Source: Streptomyces griseus (GTDB taxonomy: Bacteria > Actinomycetota > Actinomycetes > Nanopelagicales > Nanopelagicaceae). Taken from it: a DNA stretch of 64,000 bases. The stretch is from NCBI GenBank assembly GCA_945884695.1, contig CAMCYO010000006.1, forward strand, positions 1-64,000. Direction: 5' to 3'. Made by a program: the position numbers and the translations under genes. This document shows positions 1 to 9,289 of this stretch, one piece after another; the first letter of the stretch is position 1, and each line of letters starts with the position of its first letter. Below the pieces are notes generated by a model. That model was given only the letters and a program-made list of their open reading frames with translations. It did no database searches and had not been told where the DNA came from.

Positions 1-444
1 AGTAAAGGAAATCCTGAAACATTCATAAAGATGAGGCAATTCGCAGTGGCTTTTAAGTCTAATAATAAAACAAATCTTTTAAGCTCAAAGGATTACTGGA
101 GAGATTATCTATTGTCAGCAGATGTGACTTCCGTGAAACCTAACTCTGATAGTTGGGGTTGCGCCGCGTTTCAAAATACAGGTCTTTACGGAAATATCCT
201 CCTCGCCACTGAGTATTTACATCAGCAGCTCGGAATTGCCGGAGTACTGGCCCTTTACCGTGATACAGGAACCATGGGTTGGGATAAGGCAATTGAAAAG
301 GCATTGAAAAAATCAAAAGCTGCAATTTATGATGACATTGCTTCGTACATGCTGACGGAGTATCAAATCGCGGCTAAGCAAGACTGGGCACGACCTAATT
401 GCTCAATGCAAGGCCGAGCACTTCTATGTGCCAGTGGTCCATGA
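1..444 (+). CDS. C-terminal part of a hypothetical protein, cut by the window edge
   Basis: The frame is open to the left edge without a stop, so this is the C-terminal 147 residues of a longer protein; the first internal ATG is at 31. The helix-like pattern around YLHQQLGIAGVLALY and MGWDKAIEKAL resembles the C-terminal helical region of gluzincin-like (peptidase MA-type) metalloproteins. That is a similarity of pattern only, because any catalytic HExxH would lie outside the window. The last 20 residues contain two cysteines and no membrane segment. It is followed by decayed tRNA sequence rather than an operon partner. Function unknown. Confidence 0.5.
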   Translation, partial: SKGNPETFIKMRQFAVAFKSNNKTNLLSSKDYWRDYLLSADVTSVKPNSDSWGCAAFQNTGLYGNILLATEYLHQQLGIAGVLALYRDTGTMGWDKAIEKALKKSKAAIYDDIASYMLTEYQIAAKQDWARPNCSMQGRALLCASGP

Positions 445-500
445 ACCAAGAGTTAAACATCATTGTTCTATTTAAAAAGTCGGACACTTATCCGATTTAG

Positions 501-523
501 TGTGGGTTGTGAGGGACTCGAAC
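501..523 (-). repeat. Direct repeat of the tRNA-Lys 3' end, copy 1
   Basis: These 23 bases are identical to 1792-1814, which is the 3' end of the intact tRNA-Lys gene (discriminator, acceptor 3' strand, T-stem 3' strand and T-loop). Duplicated tRNA 3' ends are the usual attL/attR signature of site-specific integration. No integrase is visible between the two copies. Confidence 0.7.
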
Positions 524-576
524 TACATATCCTTCATAGGCCACATATGGATTCAATTGATCTTGATCCACAACCC
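503..576 (-). pseudogene. Decayed tRNA-Lys-like sequence
   Basis: Read on the minus strand this 74-base stretch has a perfect 7-bp acceptor stem (GGGTTGT with ACAACCC), discriminator A, and the T-loop plus 3' T-stem of the tRNA-Lys gene at 1794-1866. The 5' T-stem strand no longer pairs and no CTT anticodon arm can be drawn. A 4-bp D-stem-like pairing (GGAT with ATCC) remains. The most likely reading is a degenerate duplicate of tRNA-Lys. A recombinant attachment remnant is the alternative. Confidence 0.6.
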
Positions 577-634
577 ATATTAGGGATGGGGTCTGACATT
601 TACTAGATATTGAACAGATTTAGGATGAATTTGG

Positions 635-651
635 GCGGGACTCGAACCCCG
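635..651 (-). other. tRNA T-arm-like fragment
   Basis: On the minus strand this reads as a T-arm: CGGGG, then the loop TTCGAGT, then CCCGC. Only the inner three stem pairs hold. No matching acceptor or anticodon arm is present between 560 and 720. It looks like a second, more decayed tRNA end next to the remnant at 503-576. Confidence 0.35.
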
Positions 652-715
652 ATAGTGGTTATGTAGATTGAGTGCTAGCACATCAGATCAGTCTTGACCG
701 AGTCGGGACAGATGT

Positions 716-727
716 TACTTTTTTGAT
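716..727 (+). promoter_or_regulatory. Leaderless-type -10 box of the secreted repeat protein gene
   Basis: TACTTT (716-721) is followed by six bases and then the ATG at 728, with no ribosome binding site. This is the TAnnnT-N6-start layout of actinobacterial leaderless transcripts. Confidence 0.4.
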
Positions 728-1735
728 ATGAGGAAAACTTACTCAGGGCTAGTAATCGCAGCGTTACTTGCCACGTCTTCAATGCCTGCTGATGCTGCAA
801 CGATAAAGACTGGTTCACCTTGCAAGCAAATTGGTGTGAAAAAAGTAATTAGTGGCAAGACTTTCAATTGTGTTAAGTCCGGTAAAAAGAAAGTTTGGAC
901 TGCAACTCCAACAGCATCTGCAACCCCAACCCCGAGCCCAACAACATCGGCAACTCCAACCCCGAGCCCAACAGCATCTGCAACCCCAACCCCGAGCCCA
1001 ACAACATCGGCAACTCCAACCCCGAGCCCAACAGCATCTGCAACTCCTACAGCAACCCCAACCCCGAGCCCAACGGCAGATCCTGCGAACTTTTTGATCG
1101 TTTCACCAGTCGACCCAAAAGCCATCAGTAAAATAAGTAAATTCAGAAGTTGCGTAGGCCATGATTACTCGCCTGGGTTCAGTGCAAAGTTACAAAATAG
1201 ACCCTATGAAGGACTAGAGATAGCTCGCTCTATGAAGCACTACCTATTCCTTAAGGTTCCGTTTATTCCTTCAGGAAATGTCAAAGGATTTGCACCATTT
1301 GAAGGGACAGTAAGAATTCAGACCGAACAGTCTGGCAATGGAGCTCAAGTATTTGTCATGAACGATAGTGGTTGGACATTCGTGTTTTTCCACGGTGATC
1401 CACTAGTCCAAAACGGCGACAAAGTGAAAGCAGGAACTCCTGTTATTTCTTGGTGGTCTAAAAATCAAAGTGCATTTGCTGCTTCCACTGGTGGCAACGT
1501 TGAGAATAGTTCTGTAGATATTGCTCTAATTGACTTCACATCCAATAAATTTGAATCACCATTCTTGCATTTCAGTCCAGAGATACTTTCACAGTGGAAG
1601 TCCAGTGGTTTTGATAAAGATTCTCTGATTATTGGTAAGACTGCAAGAGACAGTAGCCCTTGTTCGGTTGGTGCCGATGGTGAGAGATTTTCAGGCCAGG
1701 CGGCATCCGATCAATATGTAGTGGCTGGTTCTTAA
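728..1735 (+). CDS. Secreted protein with Pro/Thr/Ser repeats and a degenerate LytM/M23-like domain
   Basis: A 335-residue protein with a signal peptide (about 1-23, ending PADA). A small two-cysteine module follows (about 29-57, GSPCKQIG to FNCVKSGKKKVW). A linker of five SATPTPSPT-type decapeptides (about 58-113) leads to a beta-rich C-terminal domain (about 115-335). In the C-terminal domain, the run GTVRIQ, GAQVFVMND, FFHGDP and NGDKVKAGTPVIS has the shape of an M23/LytM peptidase or lipoyl-like sandwich. The segment where M23 enzymes carry HxH instead reads NSSVDIALID, so I expect no peptidase activity. It is a stand-alone gene between tRNA remnants and tRNA-Lys. The start is an ATG with a -10 box six bases upstream. 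A cell-wall or surface-binding role is inference. Confidence 0.7.
   Translation: MRKTYSGLVIAALLATSSMPADAATIKTGSPCKQIGVKKVISGKTFNCVKSGKKKVWTATPTASATPTPSPTTSATPTPSPTASATPTPSPTTSATPTPSPTASATPTATPTPSPTADPANFLIVSPVDPKAISKISKFRSCVGHDYSPGFSAKLQNRPYEGLEIARSMKHYLFLKVPFIPSGNVKGFAPFEGTVRIQTEQSGNGAQVFVMNDSGWTFVFFHGDPLVQNGDKVKAGTPVISWWSKNQSAFAASTGGNVENSSVDIALIDFTSNKFESPFLHFSPEILSQWKSSGFDKDSLIIGKTARDSSPCSVGADGERFSGQAASDQYVVAGS
914..1076 (+). repeat. Tandem 60-bp repeat coding for a Pro/Thr/Ser linker
   Basis: Two 60-bp units (914-973 and 974-1033) are identical, and a third is partial. Each is made of two diverged 30-bp halves that encode ASATPTPSPT and TSATPTPSPT. In-frame units allow length change by slippage without breaking the protein. 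It is coding sequence, not a CRISPR array. Confidence 0.85.
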
Positions 1736-1791
1736 AGCAACAACTTAACTACTTATAGCTTTTAAGACGTTCCTGCCTTCATCATTCCAAT

Positions 1792-1814
1792 TGTGGGTTG
1801 TGAGGGACTCGAAC
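1792..1814 (-). repeat. Direct repeat of the tRNA-Lys 3' end, copy 2 (within tRNA-Lys)
   Basis: Identical over 23 bases to 501-523. It covers the discriminator, the acceptor 3' strand, the T-stem 3' strand and the T-loop of the intact tRNA-Lys. The 1.27 kb between the copies holds the secreted repeat protein gene. Confidence 0.7.
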
Positions 1815-1866
1815 CCCCGACCCGGTGATTAAGAGTCACCTGCTCTACCAACTGAGCTAACAACCC
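1794..1866 (-). tRNA. tRNA-Lys (anticodon CTT)
   Basis: A complete 73-base cloverleaf on the minus strand. The acceptor is GGGTTGT/ACAACCC, the D-arm TAGCTCAG...GAGC, the anticodon stem GGTGA/TCACC with loop CTCTTAA, the T-loop TTCGAGT and the discriminator A. CCA is not encoded (the next bases read CA). Its 3' end is duplicated at 501-523. Confidence 0.97.
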
Positions 1867-1959
1867 GAGCTCATTCAAAGGGGGAAACCTCGAATGCCTG
1901 CAAACCCTATCAGCGCAAAGGCACCTTCGGAAATCGCAGAATGTTACTTTTCTATGCTC

Positions 1960-3589
<1,630 letters not shown>

Positions 3590-3625
3590 TTAGCTCTCCC
3601 TAAGTTTTAAAAATCGACGGATGAA

Positions 3626-4123
3626 TTATCTATGTTTTGGGCCTGTGTAGCGAGCATATGAGGCGCGGATTTCGGCTTGAGCTTCCTCGCGCCCAACCCA
3701 TGTTGCACCTTCAACGCTCTTGCCTGGCTCGAGGTCTTTATAGACTTCAAAAAAATGTTTAATTTCAAGGCGATCAAATTCGGGTACATCGGTGATTTCG
3801 CGCAAGTGCTCTTTACGAACATCTCCTGCAGGCACGCAGAGCAACTTGTCATCTCCGCCGGCTTCATCTGTCATGCGAAACATGCCAATAACTCTGCACT
3901 TCACGACGCACCCTGGAAAAGTTGGTTCATCAAGCATCACAAGTGCATCAAGTGGATCGCCATCTTGCCCAAGAGTGTCATCTACAAATCCGTAATCCCA
4001 TGGATAGCGAGTGGATGTGAAGAGCATTCGATCGAGGCGAATCTTGCCAGTCTCATGATCTACTTCGTATTTATTGCGACTGCCCGCAGGAATTTCAACG
4101 ATGACATCGAATGTCATATCCAT
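3626..4123 (-). CDS. ppa: Inorganic pyrophosphatase (family I)
   Basis: A 165-residue soluble pyrophosphatase that splits PPi to phosphate and so drives biosynthetic reactions in the cytoplasm. It has the family I signature [10 protein letters not shown] with its three metal-binding aspartates. It also has [12 protein letters not shown] near the N-terminus, YPWDYGFV, and a C-terminal [12 protein letters not shown] containing the conserved lysine. The start is ATG at 4123, eight bases after AAAGGAG. A longer in-frame reading would run through tRNA-His and is rejected. It lies upstream of amtB on the same strand. Confidence 0.97.
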   Translation of the reverse strand: MDMTFDVIVEIPAGSRNKYEVDHETGKIRLDRMLFTSTRYPWDYGFVDDTLGQDGDPLDALVMLDEPTFPGCVVKCRVIGMFRMTDEAGGDDKLLCVPAGDVRKEHLREITDVPEFDRLEIKHFFEVYKDLEPGKSVEGATWVGREEAQAEIRASYARYTGPKHR

Positions 4124-4171
4124 AGGAGAATCTCCTTTAAGAAAGGGGAAGGCAAGTACGGAAAATAGTGG

Positions 4172-4245
4172 GGTGAGCGACGGGGCTCGAACCCGCGACA
4201 TCTCGGACCACAACCGAGTGCTCTACCAGCTGAGCTACGCCCACC
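4172..4245 (-). tRNA. tRNA-His (anticodon GTG)
   Basis: A minus-strand cloverleaf with acceptor GTGGGCG/CGCTCAC (one G-U pair), the extra 5' G-1 opposite C73 that is diagnostic of tRNA-His, and anticodon stem CTCGG/CCGAG with loop TTGTGGT. CCA is encoded directly after C73 (4169-4171). Confidence 0.97.
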
Positions 4246-4266
4246 ATGTGGCGCAAAGTCTACCTT

Positions 4267-4845
4267 CTACTTCTGCCCGCTTGCCTCTGTGTCATCTGAG
4301 GCGATAAATACGCTCTGGCGGTAATACGCCAACTCGGCGATGGAATCTTGGATATCTCCAAGGGCTCGGTGGTTACCTGTTTTTGCAGGGGCGTTGAAAT
4401 ATGCCTTCGGATACCAACGCCGAGCCAATTCTTTTATCGATGAGACATCGATGGTGCGATAGTGAAGGTAGTCATTGAGCCGTGGCATATCGCGTGCGAT
4501 AAATGAGCGGTCAACGCTGACAGAGTTTCCAGCAAGTGGAGATTTACCAGCCACCGTTGATGACCTCTCTAGATAAGAAATGATGAGGGTCTCTGCTTCT
4601 GAGACAGTGATGCCGTTGGGGATTTCGGTGATTAACCCAGAGCTTGTGTGCATGGAGTGCACGTACTCATTCATGTGGGCTAGTTGATCTGGTGAGGCTT
4701 TGATAACTACATCCACGCCATCTCCAATAACGTTCAATTCTGAATCAGTGACCAAGACGGCAATCTCAACGAGGACGTCTTTCTCCAAGGAGAGGCCGGT
4801 CATCTCGCAATCGATCCAGATGAGGTGGGGGGAGTCATTTGCCAT
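4267..4845 (-). CDS. orn: Oligoribonuclease
   Basis: A 192-residue 3'-5' exoribonuclease of the DEDDh family that removes the last short oligonucleotides in RNA decay and degrades pGpG/pApA-type dinucleotides. The acidic catalytic residues are Asp12 and Glu14 (IWIDCEMTGL), Asp112 (SVDRSFIARDMP), His159 (GNHRALGD) and Asp164. Start ATG at 4845. TAAGGT lies six bases before the ATG, with TTGATT 18 bases further upstream, so the mRNA is probably leaderless. It diverges from pstC, sharing a 117-bp spacer. Confidence 0.97.
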   Translation of the reverse strand: MANDSPHLIWIDCEMTGLSLEKDVLVEIAVLVTDSELNVIGDGVDVVIKASPDQLAHMNEYVHSMHTSSGLITEIPNGITVSEAETLIISYLERSSTVAGKSPLAGNSVSVDRSFIARDMPRLNDYLHYRTIDVSSIKELARRWYPKAYFNAPAKTGNHRALGDIQDSIAELAYYRQSVFIASDDTEASGQK

Positions 4846-4851
4846 GGTGGA

Positions 4852-4881
4852 ACCTTAGGTCTCTTGCCACTATGAAATCAA
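4852..4881 (-). promoter_or_regulatory. Promoter of orn (leaderless type)
   Basis: On the minus strand, TTGATT (4876-4881), an 18-base spacer, TAAGGT (4852-4857) and six bases lead to the orn ATG. There is no Shine-Dalgarno sequence. Confidence 0.5.
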
Positions 4882-4890
4882 AAGAAGTGA

Positions 4891-4934
4891 TTTCACCTCT
4901 CGTTCACCTTCCCGTAACCAAAGTTCCACGTAAA
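4891..4934 (+). promoter_or_regulatory. PHO-box-like operator before pstC
   Basis: Four adjoining 11-base units read TTTCACCTCTC, GTTCACCTTCC, CGTAACCAAAG and TTCCACGTAAA. The second carries the exact GTTCACC core of the streptomycete PhoP box, which is built from 11-nt direct repeat units; the first differs by one base. The array ends about 28 bases before the pstC start, the expected position for overlap of the -35 region. Confidence 0.6.
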
Positions 4935-4962
4935 TTCTGCGCTTTGAGACCACTATTCCACT

Positions 4963-5967
4963 GTGCCTCAGACATATATCCAGCCTTCTGCACCCGCGCC
5001 ATCTTCGGCAATTCCACGTGAAATTACAACGGTGCCAAGATTTTCTGATCGTGTTTTTCGAGGAGTTGTAACAGCAGGTGGGTTATCGTCCCTAGCAATT
5101 TTAGGTTTGATTGCAATATTTTTAGGTTATCGAGGTTTTGAAGTATTAAAAGAAGAAGGATTTAATTTCATCACTTCATCTACTTGGGCAATTACTAACG
5201 ATGATGCTGGTAACGTTGTTGAGAGTCATTTTGGACTTGCTGCAATGTTAGTCGGAACTATTTTATGCTCCATTATCGCAGTGGTGATTGCAGTTCCTAT
5301 TTCAGTTTTCACTGCTCTATTTCTCAATTTCTACGCACCACTCTGGCTTAAAAGGATTCTTGTTTCAGTGATAGACATGATGGCTGCTTTCCCCTCAATT
5401 TTGTTTGGAATTTGGGGATTCCTTGTTCTCATGCCGAGTGCCGAATATTGGGCAAAGCTACTTAATCATTATTTGGGCTTCATTCCCTTCTTTCACGTTC
5501 CTGCTTACTACTTTACGCGCTCGCCATTTATTGCTGGCATTGTGCTGGCGATAATGATTATTCCAATCATTACCTCCGTATCTCGTGAAGTGTTTTCACA
5601 AACACCCTTAGATCGCATTCAGGCCGCATACGCACTCGGTGCAACTCGCTGGGGAATGATTCAAGCAGTTGTAATTCCTTATGGGCGCGGAGGAGTAGTT
5701 GGCGGTGCGATGCTGGGGTTAGGCCGGGCGATGGGCGAGACAGTGGCCGTCTACACTGTACTCAATATTGTTTATCAAGTTAACTGGCAAGCACTTTTTG
5801 GTGCTGGTGGAAACATTGCATCTATGATTATTTTGAAATTTGGCGATGCGAGTCCCTATGAAATTAAGGCCCTGATGGCTGCCGGCCTCATTCTCTTTCT
5901 CCTTACCCTGTTGGTAAATGCTGGTGCCGATTTAATTGTCAAGCGATTTGGTGGGAATAATCGATGA
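4963..5967 (+). CDS. pstC: Phosphate ABC transporter permease PstC
   Basis: A 334-residue inner-membrane permease with six hydrophobic helices. It forms the PstC-PstA channel for high-affinity phosphate import. The EAA-type cytoplasmic loop reads DRIQAAYALGATRWGMIQAVVIP, typical of PstC, followed by LGRAMGETVAVYTV. The start is GTG at 4963 without a ribosome binding site. CACTAT six bases before it could serve as the -10 of a leaderless transcript, with the PHO-box-like array upstream. It overlaps pstA by four bases (ATGA). Confidence 0.95.
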   Translation: MPQTYIQPSAPAPSSAIPREITTVPRFSDRVFRGVVTAGGLSSLAILGLIAIFLGYRGFEVLKEEGFNFITSSTWAITNDDAGNVVESHFGLAAMLVGTILCSIIAVVIAVPISVFTALFLNFYAPLWLKRILVSVIDMMAAFPSILFGIWGFLVLMPSAEYWAKLLNHYLGFIPFFHVPAYYFTRSPFIAGIVLAIMIIPIITSVSREVFSQTPLDRIQAAYALGATRWGMIQAVVIPYGRGGVVGGAMLGLGRAMGETVAVYTVLNIVYQVNWQALFGAGGNIASMIILKFGDASPYEIKALMAAGLILFLLTLLVNAGADLIVKRFGGNNR

Positions 5968-7028
5968 CAACGGCCCTTGCCCCTGCGCCAACAAAACCAA
6001 TGCCAACTAAACCTTGGAAAGCATCACCTAAAGACCGCCTATTAGACGTTGGTGTTTTCGCACTCGCCGCAGTTATTGATTACCTCATCGTTGCTGCAAC
6101 ACCGATGAAGGGCAAGCTTGCCTATGTTTTTCTCTTCGCCTTCGTATATGTCGTACTTACGGCTTTGCGCCAATTTATTGTGCGCGGGAGTGCATCTGCT
6201 AAAGATGCCTTTGTTAGTTCACTAGTTGCGTTCGGAGCTTTCATCACATTGCTTCCAATTTTTAGTATTGTGCTAACGGTTATTGTCAAGGGCTCCAAAG
6301 GTATTCATGTTGGTCTCTTTACTCATGATATGTCTATGGCAACACCAACTGATCCGCTTTCAAACGGTGGTTTGCTCCACGCCATTACCGGCACACTGAC
6401 TTTGGTTGCGCTTGCTTTAATCATGAGCGTTCCTATTGGAATTTTAACCGCGCTTTATTTAACGGAAATTGAAGGCCGCTTCACTAAACCTATTCGATTC
6501 TTAGTTCAAGCAATGAGCGGTGTCCCATCGATTGTTGCCGGCTTATTTATTCTCTCTGCAGTTCTTTATCCGATTGCGAAAAATTATTCAGGCTTTATGG
6601 GTTCGTTAGCCCTTACTATTTTGATGATCCCAACAATTGCCCGGACCTCTGAAGAGGTACTTCGCTTGATCCCCAATGAACTTCGTGAAGCTGGTACTGC
6701 TCTTGGCGGTACTCAATGGCGCACGGTTGCCATGATTGTTTTGCCAGCTGCAAGAAGTGGCCTTGTAACGGCAATGATTCTTGGAGTTGCACGAATTGCC
6801 GGTGAAACTGCCCCAATCCTTCTGCTGACAGGGGGTGGAGATAAAGTAAATGGCAACGCATTTAATGGCCCCATCGGATCTTTGCCTTATTACATTTGGA
6901 AATCTTTTAATGCAGGATCTCCGGAATCAATCACACGGGCGTGGGCCGGCTTACTTGTTCTCCTCATTTTAGTTCTAGTCTTTTTCACCACCGCACGATT
7001 CTTAGGTAGCAGAAAGGTCGCAAAGTGA
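5964..7028 (+). CDS. pstA: Phosphate ABC transporter permease PstA
   Basis: A 354-residue permease partner of PstC. The N-terminal part has two to three extra hydrophobic helices before the transport domain, making it longer than the roughly 290-residue enterobacterial PstA, as is usual in actinobacteria. The EAA loop reads [25 protein letters not shown], followed by [13 protein letters not shown]. Its start overlaps the pstC stop (ATGA) and its stop overlaps the pstB GTG start, which implies translational coupling within pstCAB. Confidence 0.95.
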   Translation: MTTALAPAPTKPMPTKPWKASPKDRLLDVGVFALAAVIDYLIVAATPMKGKLAYVFLFAFVYVVLTALRQFIVRGSASAKDAFVSSLVAFGAFITLLPIFSIVLTVIVKGSKGIHVGLFTHDMSMATPTDPLSNGGLLHAITGTLTLVALALIMSVPIGILTALYLTEIEGRFTKPIRFLVQAMSGVPSIVAGLFILSAVLYPIAKNYSGFMGSLALTILMIPTIARTSEEVLRLIPNELREAGTALGGTQWRTVAMIVLPAARSGLVTAMILGVARIAGETAPILLLTGGGDKVNGNAFNGPIGSLPYYIWKSFNAGSPESITRAWAGLLVLLILVLVFFTTARFLGSRKVAK

Positions 7029-7903
7029 CCGATTCAATGGAAAGCGAGAACAAAAAAATGGATACAACCATTACACCTTCCTCACTAGGAGCCGTTGCCA
7101 GTTCTGTGACAAGGAGAACGCCGGGCACGATGGCGATGGGTCGTGGGCTCGAAGCACGTGGAATCCATGCATGGTTTGGTAAGAATCATGTTCTCTCTGA
7201 CATCACATTAGATTTTGCCGCTGGCACAGTAACTGCGCTCATTGGGCCATCCGGTTGCGGTAAATCAACGTTTATCAGAACTATGAATCGTATGCATGAA
7301 TTTATTCCAACTGCTGCAATGGCTGGTGAAGTATTGCTCGATGGCCAAGATGTCTATTCACCAGGCACTGATGTAACAAAAATCCGTTTGCAAATAGGTA
7401 TGGTTTTTCAAAAGCCAAACCCGTTTCCATCTATGACTATCGGGCAGAACGTACTTTCTGGCCTGAAATTGGCCCAACTCAAGGTTGCCAATAAAGATGA
7501 CCTGATGGAGGAGTGTTTAGAAAGAGCCGGTCTCTGGAATGAAGTTAAAGATCGTCTCAATGCCCATGGTGGATCCTTATCTGGCGGCCAGCAACAGCGC
7601 TTATGTATTGCCCGAGCACTTGCTGTTAGGCCACAAGTGTTGTTAATGGATGAGCCATGTTCAGCTCTTGACCCAGGTTCTACCTTGCGTATCGAAGAGA
7701 CAATTCGCCATCTATCAGATTCCATGACAATTATTATTGTCACTCACAACATGCAGCAAGCAGCGCGAGTCTCTGATTACACAGCATTTTTCCTATCTGA
7801 TAACGGCCCTGGTCAAATGATTGAGTGTGCGCCTACAAGCGAGATTTTCTCTCGGCCAAGAGATAAGCGAACAGAGAACTACGTCACTGGTCGATTCGGA
7901 TAA
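7025..7903 (+). CDS. pstB: Phosphate ABC transporter ATPase PstB
   Basis: A 292-residue ATPase that powers phosphate import. The Walker A motif is GPSGCGKST (74-82), the Q-loop is [10 protein letters not shown], the signature is LSGGQQQR, Walker B is [12 protein letters not shown] and the switch histidine is in IVTHNM. The roughly 38 residues before the ABC core are longer than in most PstB proteins. Met12 and Met37 are alternative starts, but the GTG at 7025 overlaps the pstA stop (GTGA) and fits the coupling seen in this operon. Confidence 0.95.
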   Translation: MTDSMESENKKMDTTITPSSLGAVASSVTRRTPGTMAMGRGLEARGIHAWFGKNHVLSDITLDFAAGTVTALIGPSGCGKSTFIRTMNRMHEFIPTAAMAGEVLLDGQDVYSPGTDVTKIRLQIGMVFQKPNPFPSMTIGQNVLSGLKLAQLKVANKDDLMEECLERAGLWNEVKDRLNAHGGSLSGGQQQRLCIARALAVRPQVLLMDEPCSALDPGSTLRIEETIRHLSDSMTIIIVTHNMQQAARVSDYTAFFLSDNGPGQMIECAPTSEIFSRPRDKRTENYVTGRFG

Positions 7904-7915
7904 TCAGCACCAACT

Positions 7916-8009
7916 GTTCACTTAACTGTTGGTTGTTGTTTAGTTGGTCATAAGTAAGGGTTCACCCTCAATCCATAGGTTTGAACTGTAAGAGTTCATT
8001 AAACCTATG
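7916..8009 (+). promoter_or_regulatory. pstS leader: GTTCAC-type motifs and a stem-loop
   Basis: The 117-bp gap between pstB and pstS holds GTTCACT (7916-7922), GTTCACC (7960-7966) and GTTCATT (7994-8000), which are PHO-box-like cores without clean 11-base phasing. It also holds a long inverted repeat. CATAGGTTT (7974-7982) pairs with AAACCTATG (8001-8009), and GAACT (7983-7987) pairs with AGTTC (7993-7997), with a three-base bulge. There is no T-run, so this is not a terminator. It ends just before the pstS ribosome binding site (GAGGGG). Confidence 0.5.
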
Positions 8010-8020
8010 AGGGGAAGTAC

Positions 8021-9172
8021 ATGAGAATTTCACGAATCGCGAAAGTGGCATCAATGGCGCTCGCGTTAGCAATAGTTGCATCAACTCCCGCATTCGCAAC
8101 AGATCTATTGGGTTCTGGAGCATCTTTTCCAGCAAACTTAATCGAAGCTTGCAAAGCCGGTTTTGCAACATCTGGCTCAAATAATACTTATACATATGCA
8201 TCTTCAAGTTCAGGGACAGGTCAAGCAAACTCGGATAAGTCAACTGGTGACTTCTGGATGTCAGATTCCCCTTACACGGCAGCCACACGCCGCACCACAC
8301 TTGTTCACATTCCATTAGTAGCAGCACCAATTGCAATCTTGCACAATCTTCCTGGTAGCAAGACATTGCAGCTATCTGCGAGCACAATCGCCGGTATTTT
8401 CGGCGGAACAATCACCATGTGGAATGACCCAGCTATCGTTGCTGATAACAACAAGGTAACTAAGGCGGTTTATTACAAGAAGGATGCTGCTGGAAACCCT
8501 GCAAAGGATGCCAAGGGCAACTTAATTGTTTTAAAAACTGTTGAAGTAGCTCCTCACTACACGCTACCAAACAAGAAGATCACTGTTGTTTATCGCAATG
8601 ACTCTTCAGGAACGGTGGATAATTTCACCAAGTATCTATCCGTAAGCGCTCCAACTGTTTGGACAAAGGCAAACAACAAAGTCTTTACAACTTCATTCCC
8701 AGGAAATATCAATGATAAAGCCAACATCGGTCGCATCGTTGGTCAAGGGTCATCAACTGGTGTTACTCAATTAGCGGGTAAGACCCCATACTCAGTTACT
8801 TTTGCTGAAGTCAGCTACGCGACTGCAAACAAGTTGAGAGTTGCAAAAATCATCAATCCTGCAGGAAGCTCTGTTGCACCTGACTCAGTTGGTGTTGGAG
8901 CATTCCTTGCAAGTGCAACTCAGGATGTAAACGGATTCCTTACTTATGATTTTGCAACCAAAGAAGCTGGTGCATACCCACTAGGTATTGTTTCTTACAT
9001 GCTTGCAGATACTGCTTACACAGATAAGACCAAGGCAGCAGCTGTAAAAGATGTAGCGACATACATACTCAGCTCAAAATGTTCTGGCGACAAGGGAGCT
9101 GCACTTGGCTTCAGCGTTATCGATGGTGCTCTTAAGGCTAAGTCTTTGGCGCAAATCGCAAAGATTGGCTAA
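8021..9172 (+). CDS. pstS: Phosphate-binding protein PstS
   Basis: A 383-residue extracytoplasmic phosphate receptor for PstCAB. It has a signal peptide (about 1-26, ending PAFA) and no lipobox cysteine, so it should be released or held by other means. The phosphate-binding landmarks are GSGASFP and the loop YRNDSSGTVDNFTKYL, and SSSSGTGQ is also typical. The ATG at 8021 follows GAGGGGAAG. Its position downstream of pstCAB is the reverse of the common pstSCAB order. A separate leader with a hairpin and a strong terminator suggest its own, higher expression. Confidence 0.95.
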   Translation: MRISRIAKVASMALALAIVASTPAFATDLLGSGASFPANLIEACKAGFATSGSNNTYTYASSSSGTGQANSDKSTGDFWMSDSPYTAATRRTTLVHIPLVAAPIAILHNLPGSKTLQLSASTIAGIFGGTITMWNDPAIVADNNKVTKAVYYKKDAAGNPAKDAKGNLIVLKTVEVAPHYTLPNKKITVVYRNDSSGTVDNFTKYLSVSAPTVWTKANNKVFTTSFPGNINDKANIGRIVGQGSSTGVTQLAGKTPYSVTFAEVSYATANKLRVAKIINPAGSSVAPDSVGVGAFLASATQDVNGFLTYDFATKEAGAYPLGIVSYMLADTAYTDKTKAAAVKDVATYILSSKCSGDKGAALGFSVIDGALKAKSLAQIAKIG

Positions 9173-9207
9173 GTAAATAAAGTTCTAAAAGGCCCCTCCA
9201 AGGCTAG

Positions 9208-9242
9208 AGAAACGGTCGGCGAAAGCCGGCCGTTTCTTTTTT
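9208..9242 (+). terminator. Intrinsic terminator after pstS
   Basis: A 13-bp stem (9208-9220 with 9225-9237, one G-U pair) closes on a GAAA tetraloop and runs into a T-tract at 9237-9242. Confidence 0.92.
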
Positions 9243-9289
9243 CTATTTATTTATTGAAATTCCAGAAGATTAGGTAAGAAAAAACTATG

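Noticed and set aside
914..1076. Regular direct repeats that could suggest a CRISPR array
   Set aside because: The units are contiguous with no spacers, stay in frame and encode the Pro/Thr/Ser linker.
739..1125. Long open frame on the minus strand (GLGVGVA repeats)
   Set aside because: It is the antisense of the tandem repeat; the repeats keep the frame open and no start signal exists.
4124..4213. Longer ppa start running through tRNA-His
   Set aside because: The extension overlaps a perfect tRNA, while AAAGGAG eight bases before 4123 fixes the start.
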